From Cognatundibacterium luofuense (lineage in GTDB: Bacteria > Pseudomonadota > Gammaproteobacteria > Burkholderiales > Burkholderiaceae_D): a stretch of 64,000 nucleotides of DNA. Location of the stretch: assembly GCF_018139685.1 (NCBI RefSeq), contig NZ_JAGSPN010000001.1, positions 714,216 through 778,215 on the forward strand. Direction: 5' to 3'. The notes under the pieces were generated by a model. It ran no database searches. It was not told the origin of the DNA and saw only the letters and a program-made list of their open reading frames with translations. Shown here piece after piece: positions 56,332 through 64,000 of this stretch; position 1 is the first letter of the stretch; each line of letters begins with the position of its first letter. The translations under genes were made by a program, and so were the position numbers.

Positions 56332-58050
56332 ATGATGTTCAATCGAGTCTGGCTGAAACAGCCACTGCGGGCGATTGCGCTTGCGCTCTTGCTGTCGCAT
56401 TCCGCCGCTTTTTCTGCGCCCGTCGCCGCTTCTGTTAATACCGGAAGCATGGAGATAAATACCGATGCAGACTGGTGGAAACACGGTACGGTGTATTTTG
56501 TACTGACGGACCGTTTTGTTAACGGTGATAAAAGTAATGATGCCGCATATGGCCGGCAAAAAGACGGCGCACCGTTACGCTACTTCATGGGCGGTGACTT
56601 CGCCGGGCTGACAAAAAAAATCCGCGAAGGTTACTTTAATGCGCTTGGCGTTACTGCATTATGGGTTACGCCGCCAGTCGAGCAGATCCACGGTTATACC
56701 GATGAAGGTACGGGGAAATCGTATGGCTTTCATGGTTACTGGGCCCGTGACTTCACCACAACCGATCGTGCGCTCGGTAGCGAGGAAGCATTCCGTGAAA
56801 TGGTTGATGCTGCGCATGAAAAAGGGATCAGGGTATTACTGGACGTGGTGATGAACCATGTCGGGCCGGTCACAACGCAGGACAGCGCCTGGCCGCAGGA
56901 GTGGGTCAGGGATGAACCGGTTTGCAGCTACCGTGATATTCCGACCACGGTGTCATGCGCACTGGTGAAAGGCTTACCCGACATCCGTACAGAAATGCTG
57001 ACCAATGTCGCCCTGCCGCCTTTTCTGCTGAAAAAATGGCAGGAAGAGGGACGTTTGCAGCAGCAAATGCAGAGTCTCGATGCTTTTTTTCAGCGCTACC
57101 AGTTTGCCCGTGCACCGCGCTATTACCTGATGAGCTGGCATGCGGACTGGGTTCGCCGTTTTGGTATCGACGGTTTTCGTGCTGATACGGTCAAGCATGT
57201 AGAACCGGAATTGTGGGCGGAATTGAAGCGGGTAGCCAGTGATGCGTATGCTGAATGGAAAAAGAATAATCCGCAAAAAGTCCGCTTCGGGACACCGTTT
57301 TACATGGTTGGTGAAGCTTACGGCTATGGCATTCAGCAAAGGAAATTATTTCAAATGGATGGTGGCAGCAAGCTGGCATTGTTTGATGCCGGATTTGATG
57401 CATTGATTAACTTTTCGTTCCGCAGTGATATCAGCAAAGACGCCGAAGTTCAGTTTTCTGAATATCAACAATTCTTATCAAAGGATTTGCAGGGCGTCTC
57501 GGTTCTGAATTATCTCGCATCGCATGATGATGAACATTCGTTTGATCGTCAGCGCAAGTTTCCTCTCATGGCAGCGGAACGGCTGCTGCTCAGCCCCGGT
57601 GCTGCACAAATTTATTATGGTGATGAGTCAGGCCGCAATATGGACGATCCGGAAGCAATCGGCGATGCAAAACTGCGCTCGCCGATGAACTGGGATGATC
57701 TGACGCAGAAAACCAGAATTGCCGGCATACCTGCACCGCAAATACTCAAGCACTGGCAGTTGCTGGGGCAATTCCGCCAGCGTCATCCGGCAATCGGGGC
57801 TGGCGTGCATCAGCAAATTTCTTCTTTGCCGTATGTGTTCAGCAGACGTCTGAGCACGATAAATACGAAAGATGCGGTAGTGATCGCATTGGATGTAAAT
57901 GCAGGTCAGCGCATTTTTGTCGGAGATGTTTTTCCGGCAGCGCAAAGATTAAAGGATTTTTACAGCAAACAATTACTACCGGTAAAAGATGGTTACCTTA
58001 CTGTGCTATCCGCCAGTCGTGCTGTGTTGCTGGAAGGAGTGAATGAATGA
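56332..58050 (+). CDS. Periplasmic GH13 alpha-amylase-like enzyme
   Basis: 572 residues. Signal peptide (ALALLLSHSAAFSAPVAA) precedes a GH13 barrel. The nucleophile is D285 (GFRADTVKHV), acid/base E328 (VGEAYG), stabiliser D399 (ASHDDEHS), and the catalytic aspartate region LDVVMNHVG is also present. It likely hydrolyses malto-oligosaccharides in the periplasm or at the surface. The ATG at 56332 follows GGAT; the TTG at 56320 is rejected. Its 3' end overlaps the next gene as ATGA. Confidence 0.92.
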   Translation: MMFNRVWLKQPLRAIALALLLSHSAAFSAPVAASVNTGSMEINTDADWWKHGTVYFVLTDRFVNGDKSNDAAYGRQKDGAPLRYFMGGDFAGLTKKIREGYFNALGVTALWVTPPVEQIHGYTDEGTGKSYGFHGYWARDFTTTDRALGSEEAFREMVDAAHEKGIRVLLDVVMNHVGPVTTQDSAWPQEWVRDEPVCSYRDIPTTVSCALVKGLPDIRTEMLTNVALPPFLLKKWQEEGRLQQQMQSLDAFFQRYQFARAPRYYLMSWHADWVRRFGIDGFRADTVKHVEPELWAELKRVASDAYAEWKKNNPQKVRFGTPFYMVGEAYGYGIQQRKLFQMDGGSKLALFDAGFDALINFSFRSDISKDAEVQFSEYQQFLSKDLQGVSVLNYLASHDDEHSFDRQRKFPLMAAERLLLSPGAAQIYYGDESGRNMDDPEAIGDAKLRSPMNWDDLTQKTRIAGIPAPQILKHWQLLGQFRQRHPAIGAGVHQQISSLPYVFSRRLSTINTKDAVVIALDVNAGQRIFVGDVFPAAQRLKDFYSKQLLPVKDGYLTVLSASRAVLLEGVNE

Positions 58051-60458
58051 AAGAATTTGTATTACTGAGTATCGCGGGACTGGCAATCTGCACAACAGCA
58101 GTTGCGGATGATCAGGTTCTGCAGGATTTTGCTCTGAAAAATAATGTGCTGTCTTTGCAGACGCAAAAAGGCAGTATTGAGATACGCATGTTACGCCAGG
58201 ATATTCTGGAAAACCGGTTTGTTCCGAAAGGCAAATTCACATCCGTCGCACAGCCTTCACACGCAGTGCAACTGAGTACCGCGCTCAGTGGTATGCAGTT
58301 ACGCCAGGACGCCGCCGTACTTCGCTTAAGTGCAGGACAAATGACGGTGGAAGTGCAGAAAGCACCGCTGCGTTTGCGTTATTACGCGCAGGGAAGATTT
58401 TTGTTTGAAGATATGGTCTCAGACCGTAGCGAAGAGGGGATGCCTGTCACTGAACTGATGGTACGTCCGGATGAGGTATTGTACGGTGGTGGGGCGCGCG
58501 CACTTGGCATGAACCGGCGCGGACATCGTCTGCCTTTATACAATAAAGCTCACTACGGCTACGAAGAGCATTCGCTGCAAATGAATTTTGCGATGCCTTT
58601 ATTTTTGTCATCACAAAAATATGCAGTGCATTTCGACAATCCGGCAACTGGCTTTCTGGATCTGGATAGCAAGAAAGATAATCGTGTTTCATACGCTGCC
58701 AGCGGAGATGTCAGAACATATCAGGTTATCGCCGCTGAGCAATGGCCGCAATTGATGGAGGCATACACCGCCCTGACCGGCCGCCAGCCGTTGCCTGCAC
58801 GCTGGACGCTGGGCAATTTTGCGAGCCGTTTCGGATATCACTCGGCTGAAGAAGCCTTGCGTACAGTGGCTTTGTTCCGTGCAGAGAAAATTCCGCTGGA
58901 TGCGATAGTGTTTGATCTGTTCTGGTTTGGTAAAGAAGTGAAGGGGACAATGGGGAATCTGGCATTTGACCCGGATAACTTTCCTGATCCTGCCGGCATG
59001 ATGGCGAAGCTGAAAAAACAGCAGGTACGTACCGTGCTGATTACAGAACCATTTATTCTGACCTCATCAAAGCGCTGGGAGGAAGCGAAGCAGAACGCTA
59101 TTCTCGCAACAGGCAAAGATGGTAAGCCATACGAATATGATTTTTATTTCGGACATACCGGCCTGATCGATATCACAAAACCTGCAGCGCGCGACTGGTT
59201 CTGGCAGCGCTACGCGGAGTTAAAAAAACTCGGTGCCGATGGCTGGTGGGGCGATCTTGGCGAGCCCGAAGTACATCCTGATGATATTCAGCATGCAGGC
59301 GGCTCTGCAGCACAGATACACAATATCTACGGCCATGAATGGGCGAAGCTGATTGCAGAAAAAACCGCGCAGTCTGAGCCGAAAGAACGTCCGTTTATTT
59401 TAATGCGTGCGGGCTATTCCGGTTCGCAGCGCTTTGGCATGATTCCTTGGTCAGGCGATGTGAATCGCAGCTGGGGAGGATTGCGTTCTCAGCCGGAAAT
59501 TGCTTTGCAAATGGGGATGCAGGGTATGGCTTATATGCATTCGGATCTCGGTGGTTTTGCCGGTGCTACAGATGATGACGAACTGTATACGCGCTGGCTG
59601 CAGTACGGCGTTTTTCAGCCGGTATTCCGTCCTCATGCTCAGGAAGAGGTTCCTGCGGAACCGGTGTACCGTCGTGATGCAGCTAAAGCGCTTGCAAAGT
59701 CTGCTATCGAACTGCGTTACCGCTTGCTGCCGTACAACTATACGCTGGCATTTGAAAATCATCGCAGCGGTATGCCGCTGATGCGACCACTGTTCTTTAC
59801 CGAAGCTGGCAGTGCCACGACGCAGATCACTGCCAGTGCGTATTTCTGGGGTAATGATTTTCTCGTTTTTCCTGTTCTGAACGCAGGTCAGAAAACGATG
59901 CAGGTTAGCTTTCCCCAAGGTCATGACTGGATAGATTTTTACAGCGGTGTTCGTTACAAGGGCGGTAGTCAGCATGAGCTGACACTGAATACGGATACCA
60001 TTCCGGTATTCGTGAAATCCGGTGCAATGATACCGATGGCAGAAGGATTGCAGAGTACAGAAGATTTTCGTGTTGCGGATCTTAACTGGCATATTTACCC
60101 TGTGGCCGCCGGTCAGGTGCAAGCAGCCACAAGTCAGTTCTATGACGACGATGGTAAAACCAGAATGGCTTGGGAGCAGCAGGCATATGCGCTGACGCAT
60201 GTTATCCAACAACTGACAGCAGAGGGTGTGGTGCTGTCAGTATCTGAAAAGGCCGGGAAGCGCTACCGCTCTGTTCCCCGCAAGTGGACCATGTATCTGC
60301 ACGGTGTGACGCAACCGCCACGGGCAGTCTACGTTGATCAAAAGTCTCAGCCGTTCAGTTACGACAAAGAAAAGAAAACGCTGCGTTTTACGCTGACTTT
60401 TGCACCCGGTAGTCAGCATCAGATCCGGTTGCCTGGTCTGCAGCAGGCGCGGGGTTGA
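58047..60458 (+). CDS. Periplasmic GH31 alpha-glucosidase
   Basis: 803 residues with signal peptide (LLSIAGLAICTTAVA). Catalytic nucleophile D403 in GWWGDLGEPEVH and acid/base D471 in WSGDVNRSW, both canonical for GH31 alpha-glucosidase. It should release glucose from the non-reducing ends of alpha-glucans. The start overlaps the amylase stop. It differs from the GH31 at 34-3357 in domain layout and lacks the C-terminal binding modules. Confidence 0.93.
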   Translation: MKEFVLLSIAGLAICTTAVADDQVLQDFALKNNVLSLQTQKGSIEIRMLRQDILENRFVPKGKFTSVAQPSHAVQLSTALSGMQLRQDAAVLRLSAGQMTVEVQKAPLRLRYYAQGRFLFEDMVSDRSEEGMPVTELMVRPDEVLYGGGARALGMNRRGHRLPLYNKAHYGYEEHSLQMNFAMPLFLSSQKYAVHFDNPATGFLDLDSKKDNRVSYAASGDVRTYQVIAAEQWPQLMEAYTALTGRQPLPARWTLGNFASRFGYHSAEEALRTVALFRAEKIPLDAIVFDLFWFGKEVKGTMGNLAFDPDNFPDPAGMMAKLKKQQVRTVLITEPFILTSSKRWEEAKQNAILATGKDGKPYEYDFYFGHTGLIDITKPAARDWFWQRYAELKKLGADGWWGDLGEPEVHPDDIQHAGGSAAQIHNIYGHEWAKLIAEKTAQSEPKERPFILMRAGYSGSQRFGMIPWSGDVNRSWGGLRSQPEIALQMGMQGMAYMHSDLGGFAGATDDDELYTRWLQYGVFQPVFRPHAQEEVPAEPVYRRDAAKALAKSAIELRYRLLPYNYTLAFENHRSGMPLMRPLFFTEAGSATTQITASAYFWGNDFLVFPVLNAGQKTMQVSFPQGHDWIDFYSGVRYKGGSQHELTLNTDTIPVFVKSGAMIPMAEGLQSTEDFRVADLNWHIYPVAAGQVQAATSQFYDDDGKTRMAWEQQAYALTHVIQQLTAEGVVLSVSEKAGKRYRSVPRKWTMYLHGVTQPPRAVYVDQKSQPFSYDKEKKTLRFTLTFAPGSQHQIRLPGLQQARG

Positions 60459-60547
60459 TAGGCATGCTGGCAGCACTGTGGTAAATTGCTGCCAGTTTTC
60501 ATTCCGGCAAGTTGTCCGGCACATCTCAGTTTCATCAGGGCCGTTGT

Positions 60548-62401
60548 ATGACCGAACATCAGAATCCGCTTTTACCAGTAGTTGCTTTATCCGGTGGCCC
60601 TCGGCTGATTGCCGATATCGGCGCTACCCATGCGCGCTTTGCGCTGGAAACTTCGGTCGGTCATTTCGAACATGTGCAGGTGCTGCCTTGCGCGGACTAT
60701 GCAGGCATTGTTCCGCTGATTAAATCGTATTTATTACAGGTGCCGAACGTCAAAATTCAGCACGCCGCTTTCGCGATTGCGAATCCGGTGGATGGCGACG
60801 CGGTACAAATGACAAACCGTGACTGGCGTTTCTCGATTGAATCCGTGCGCCGTGAATTCGGGCTGTATACGCTGTTGATTGTGAATGATTTCACGGCGCT
60901 GGCAATGGCGCTGCCTCAGCTGCGAGCCAACGACATTTTGCAGATTGGTGGCGAAGCACCCGTGGCAAAATCGGTGATCGGCGTGCTCGGGCCCGGAACC
61001 GGACTCGGGGTATCCGGCTTAATTCCGACAGCGGACGGTTTTGTCACGCTGGGTTCGGAAGGTGGTCACGTTAATTTTGCTCCATGTGACGAACGTGAAT
61101 ACGGGGTGTTGCGATTTGCATGGAAGGAATGGCAGCACGTTTCGGCTGAACGTTTGATTTCAGGTCCCGGGATAGAGCTGATTTATCGTGCGCTTGCGCA
61201 ATTACAGGGGCAACCGGATGTCGCAATCTCTTCGCGCGATATCGTTGAAAAAGCCGTGCACGATCAGGATGCTTTGTGCATGGAAGTGATCGAGGTTTTC
61301 TGCGGTATGCTTGGCAGTTTTGCTGCAAATCTTGCGGTGACGCTTGGTGCACTTGGCGGTATCTATATTGGTGGCGGCATCGTACCCCGCATTTTGTCGC
61401 TGTTTAAACAATCCCAGTTCCGGCAGCGGTTTGAAGCCAAAGGGCGTTTCAGCCAGTATCTGCGCCAGATTCCGGTGTATGTGATTACTACACAAATCCC
61501 GGCGTTTTACGGGGTATCAGCGATTCTGTCTGAGCATTTGCGTGGTAAATCCGGTGATAACGGTTTGCTGGACCGGATTCAGCAAATTTTGCCGGAACTG
61601 ACGCCGGCAGAGAAAAGAGTTGCGTCACTCGTGCTCGATAATCCGCGTACCGTGCTGAACGAAGCGATTGCTGAGATTGCACGTCTGGCGGATGTCAGTC
61701 AGCCCACAGTAATCCGTTTTTGCCGCTCCTTAGGGTTTGCGGGTCTGGCAGACTTTAAACTGAAATTCGCCAGCAGCCTGACAGGCACGATTCCGGTTCG
61801 TCACAGTCAGGTAAGGCGCAGTGACAGTACCCATGATCTAAGCGCGAAAGTTATTGATAATACGGTTTCCGCCATTCTGAGTTTTCGCGATCAGCTGGAA
61901 GTGCACGCGATAGAGCATGCGTTGTCTCTGCTGCGTCAGGCGCGCAAAATCGAATTTTATGCGATGGGAAATGCGCGTGCCGTCGCTCTTGACGGGCAGC
62001 ATAAATTTTTCCGTTTCCGGATTCCGACTGCTAATTATGGTGACGCGCATTTGTTCATGATGGCCGCGGAGATACTTGGTCCCGGAGATGTTGTCATCGC
62101 CGTATCTAATTCAGGTAAATTACCCGAAATCGTCAAAGCAGCAGAAGTTGCGCTGAAATCAGGTGCCAGCGTAATTGCGATCGCGCCGCAGCAATCACCT
62201 CTGGGAAAGCTGGCGACGGTATGTCTGGCAGTGAATCATACAGAAGATAATGCCACTTTCCTTTCAATGATTTCACGGATATTACAACTACTGCTGATTG
62301 ATATTCTGGCGGTTGGCTTATCGATGGATAATGCATCCGCAAATGTTGTCGCAGAGAGTGGCCGTATCAGCCAGCTGTTGATTTCACATCTGGATAACTG
62401 A
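60548..62401 (+). CDS. glk: Bifunctional glucokinase / RpiR family transcriptional regulator
   Basis: 617 residues. The N-terminal glucokinase (about 20-345) has the phosphate motif ADIGATHARFAL and GVLGPGTGLGVSGL. The C-terminal part is an RpiR regulator with helix-turn-helix (LADVSQPTVIRFCRSLGF, about 385) and a SIS domain (YAMGNARAVALDGQHKFF; VIAVSNSGKLPE) that binds sugar phosphates. This fusion is known in Burkholderiales. It lies 90 bases after the GH31 gene and would phosphorylate imported glucose and sense the product. The ATG at 60548 is the first methionine with a glucokinase N-terminus. Confidence 0.93.
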   Translation: MTEHQNPLLPVVALSGGPRLIADIGATHARFALETSVGHFEHVQVLPCADYAGIVPLIKSYLLQVPNVKIQHAAFAIANPVDGDAVQMTNRDWRFSIESVRREFGLYTLLIVNDFTALAMALPQLRANDILQIGGEAPVAKSVIGVLGPGTGLGVSGLIPTADGFVTLGSEGGHVNFAPCDEREYGVLRFAWKEWQHVSAERLISGPGIELIYRALAQLQGQPDVAISSRDIVEKAVHDQDALCMEVIEVFCGMLGSFAANLAVTLGALGGIYIGGGIVPRILSLFKQSQFRQRFEAKGRFSQYLRQIPVYVITTQIPAFYGVSAILSEHLRGKSGDNGLLDRIQQILPELTPAEKRVASLVLDNPRTVLNEAIAEIARLADVSQPTVIRFCRSLGFAGLADFKLKFASSLTGTIPVRHSQVRRSDSTHDLSAKVIDNTVSAILSFRDQLEVHAIEHALSLLRQARKIEFYAMGNARAVALDGQHKFFRFRIPTANYGDAHLFMMAAEILGPGDVVIAVSNSGKLPEIVKAAEVALKSGASVIAIAPQQSPLGKLATVCLAVNHTEDNATFLSMISRILQLLLIDILAVGLSMDNASANVVAESGRISQLLISHLDN

Positions 62402-62453
62402 CGCGAATGCGTTAGTGGCATACAATGACGCACTTTTATCTGATCTGACGATT

Positions 62454-63284
62454 ATGCGTCTTCCACGATTTATCCAGGCGCTGTTAGGAAAACAGCGCAG
62501 CGAATCCGGCCCTGCAAGCCAGCACATCAGCCAGTCAGTTTGCCATCAGGCAGGCGACCCCTTATTGCTGGAAATGTTACGTACTGCACTGACTGCACAA
62601 GGCGATTCTGTAACGCTGGCGGATGGATTCCTGACGGCGTCCAATCAGGTTTCGGTCAGTATGCTGGCAAAGGAATCGGTCGCACTTGGTGCAGACCGGT
62701 ATCGCACTGCGATTCGTGTAACTGTATCGCATCCACAGTGGTTTCCTGATGGGTTGACCGAATATCAGCATGCGCTGGGTAAAACAGAAGCAGACGCTTT
62801 CGCCGCCTGCATTCAGCAATGGCTGGCGCAGGACTGGATCGTTATCGCTGATGCAGTGCGTGAGACGCCAGGAGATTGTGCGGTGATTGAATTACCAGTC
62901 AGCGGATCGACAGAGGGGCAGATTGCCGGATATCGTCAGATATTGCTGGGACCGGTCGCACATTTGGTTCAAAAGCCATCCGGAAAAAAAGAAGCGCATC
63001 CGTTTTGTCCCTGCTGTTTTATGACAGAAGCCATGGACCATCTGCACAAAGAGTTGCAGAGTCAGACAACGATTGAAATACGTTTTTTTGTTTCGCGTGA
63101 TCAGAGTGGAAAACTGGCGGTAGACTGTCGCGCAAACGGTGAAAATCTGGATGCGCTGGTGCCAGCGTTGACCACATATGCTGAAGGCTGGCCGCAACAG
63201 GGGCTTGAATTTCGTAAGCAATTTGTGGTGATTCGTACGTCCGCACTCAGCTCGAAAACTGCTGAACATCCTGCGGCAAAATGA
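62454..63284 (+). CDS. Conserved hypothetical protein with HPFCPCC motif
   Basis: 276 residues; family not confidently named (possibly DUF6348-like). A C-x2-C motif lies in HPFCPCCFMTEAMD near the middle, and the N-terminus starts MRLPRFIQALLGKQ. No signal or membrane segment. It overlaps the next gene by four bases (ATGA). Function unknown. Confidence 0.72.
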   Translation: MRLPRFIQALLGKQRSESGPASQHISQSVCHQAGDPLLLEMLRTALTAQGDSVTLADGFLTASNQVSVSMLAKESVALGADRYRTAIRVTVSHPQWFPDGLTEYQHALGKTEADAFAACIQQWLAQDWIVIADAVRETPGDCAVIELPVSGSTEGQIAGYRQILLGPVAHLVQKPSGKKEAHPFCPCCFMTEAMDHLHKELQSQTTIEIRFFVSRDQSGKLAVDCRANGENLDALVPALTTYAEGWPQQGLEFRKQFVVIRTSALSSKTAEHPAAK

Positions 63285-63562
63285 ATAAAGTAAATCTCTT
63301 GTTGATGCGCTTTGTGATCCTCGCTGTATCAGCATTCGTCGCAGTGTTGCTTGCGCTTCTGCCTTCTTTGTTTGTGCAGTATGCGTTGCCGTTCGCCGAT
63401 CAATGGTACAGCGGCCTTTCGCATGAGCGGCAAGAGACGATATTGTGGCTTCTGCGTGTGCTGATTCCTTCACTCGGTATTTTTGCGGTGCTAGCCGGGC
63501 TTTTTCAGATCATCAGCAGTGTAAAGCGCAAGAAAAACAATGCAGATTATCTAACTCCGTAG
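63281..63562 (+). CDS. Small membrane protein of unknown function
   Basis: 93 residues with two hydrophobic segments (RFVILAVSAFVAVLLALLPSLFVQY; WLLRVLIPSLGIFAVLAGLFQIISSV) and a basic tail. It is translationally coupled with the preceding hypothetical and followed by a terminator. Confidence 0.72.
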   Translation: MNKVNLLLMRFVILAVSAFVAVLLALLPSLFVQYALPFADQWYSGLSHERQETILWLLRVLIPSLGIFAVLAGLFQIISSVKRKKNNADYLTP

Positions 63563-63614
63563 TTGTGTTTGCATCAGGTATCGAGAGTAGGAAGTTTGTT
63601 AAGAATTGCAGGCA

Positions 63615-63650
63615 ATAAAAAAGGCAGAGTAAAAACTCTGCCTTTTTTAT
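63615..63650 (+). terminator. Terminator between the membrane protein gene and exbD
   Basis: The stem AAAAAAGGCAGAGT / ACTCTGCCTTTTTT with loop AAAA, flanked by A and T runs, works on both strands and ends both converging genes. Confidence 0.93.
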
Positions 63651-63668
63651 TGTGTCGCCTGAAATGGT

Positions 63669-64000
63669 TTATTTCAGGAACTGCTCATTACCCACCATAC
63701 CGATCTTGGTTACACCCAGACGCTGTGCCGAGGCCATCACCGCAGCAACCGATTTGTACTCTACGACCGCATTCGGGCGCAGATGCACTTCCGGCTGATT
63801 CGGCTGCGCTGCTACTTCACTCAGCTTCGCTTCCAGTTCACCACGGGTCGGTACTGCTGCTCCGTTCCACAACACCGTGCCGTCAAAGTCCACGTCGATG
63901 TTAATCACGACTGGTTCTGTGGTCGGCGGGCTCGATGGTCCGGTCGGCAGATTCAGGTTGATCGAGTGGTTCTGAATCGGGATCGTAATGATGAACATGA
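63669..64000 (-). CDS. exbD: ExbD/TolR biopolymer transport protein (5' end cut by window)
   Basis: The visible 109 codons include the end of the membrane segment (IITIPIQ) and the periplasmic ExbD domain (VVINIDVDFDGTVLWNGAAVPTRGELEAKL). Its N-terminus lies beyond position 64000. With ExbB and TonB it energises outer-membrane receptors such as that at 52060. The name assumes ExbD rather than TolR. Confidence 0.85.
   Translation of the reverse strand, partial: MFIITIPIQNHSINLNLPTGPSSPPTTEPVVINIDVDFDGTVLWNGAAVPTRGELEAKLSEVAAQPNQPEVHLRPNAVVEYKSVAAVMASAQRLGVTKIGMVGNEQFLK

Noticed and set aside
1-64000. CRISPR arrays, tRNA/rRNA genes, IS elements or prophage
   Set aside because: No regularly spaced repeats, cloverleaf-like or ribosomal sequences, transposases, integrases or phage genes were seen.

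Overview
The window reads as a chromosomal segment of a betaproteobacterium of the order Burkholderiales, most like Oxalobacteraceae (an Undibacterium- or Herminiimonas-like organism is a guess). This rests on the gene orders recA-recX-sucCD, pilin-pglL-moaC, pgk-pyk-fba-purCEK and miaB-phoH-ybeY-corC-lnt, on the bifunctional glucokinase/RpiR protein, and on moderate base composition (near 50% GC by eye). Almost all the DNA is coding. I see no tRNA, rRNA, CRISPR array, IS element or prophage.

Layout. 34-3357: secreted GH31 glucosidase/glucosyltransferase. 3596-10850 (minus): minor-pilin operon of the type IV pilus (pilE-like, fimT, pilV, pilW, pilX, pilY1). 11111-15349: recA, recX, sucC, sucD. 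15592-21306: PP2C phosphatase, FHA protein, three tandem type IV pilins (the first behind a strong sigma-54 promoter), TfpZ-like pilin accessory protein and a PglL-type O-oligosaccharyltransferase. 21337-23451: moaC and a BepA-like M48 protease. 23576-31848: a compact, largely overlapping cluster with its own excellent sigma-54 promoter. It encodes a small unknown protein, a TPR/O-GlcNAc-transferase-like GT41 enzyme, a VioA-type sugar aminotransferase, two KAS III enzymes, a dedicated acyl carrier protein, an SDR, a NeuD/PglD/VioB-type acyltransferase and a Rieske oxygenase. 31858-34048 (minus): conserved hypothetical, YheT-type hydrolase, NTF2-like protein and zinc-finger protein. 34294-35332: azlC/azlD. 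35514-43161: glycolysis and purine genes plus a Sua5-type tRNA-modification gene. 43200-43969 (minus): SemiSWEET and flavin reductase. 44138-50916: secreted unknown protein, miaB, phoH, ybeY, a Kir-type potassium channel, corC, lnt. 51325-64000: a maltodextrin-use region (TonB-dependent receptor, MFS transporter, GH13 amylase, GH31 glucosidase, glucokinase-RpiR fusion), two unknown genes and the edge of an exbD gene.

How the genes work together. The most interesting part is 15592-31848. Pilin structural genes, pilin accessory and glycosylation genes, and a cassette that looks able to build an N-acylated (possibly hydroxylated) 4-amino-4,6-dideoxyhexose sit within 16 kb and share sigma-54 promoter signatures. 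I infer a pilin or other surface-protein glycosylation system in which the acyl group is made on a private ACP by two KAS III enzymes and a reductase, and probably oxidised by the Rieske protein. It recalls the viosamine-type flagellin glycosylation islands of Pseudomonas, but the GT41 transferase and the Rieske oxygenase set it apart. The second system is an outer-membrane-to-cytoplasm route for alpha-glucans: TonB receptor uptake, periplasmic GH13 and GH31 cleavage, MFS import, then phosphorylation and RpiR regulation by one fused protein.
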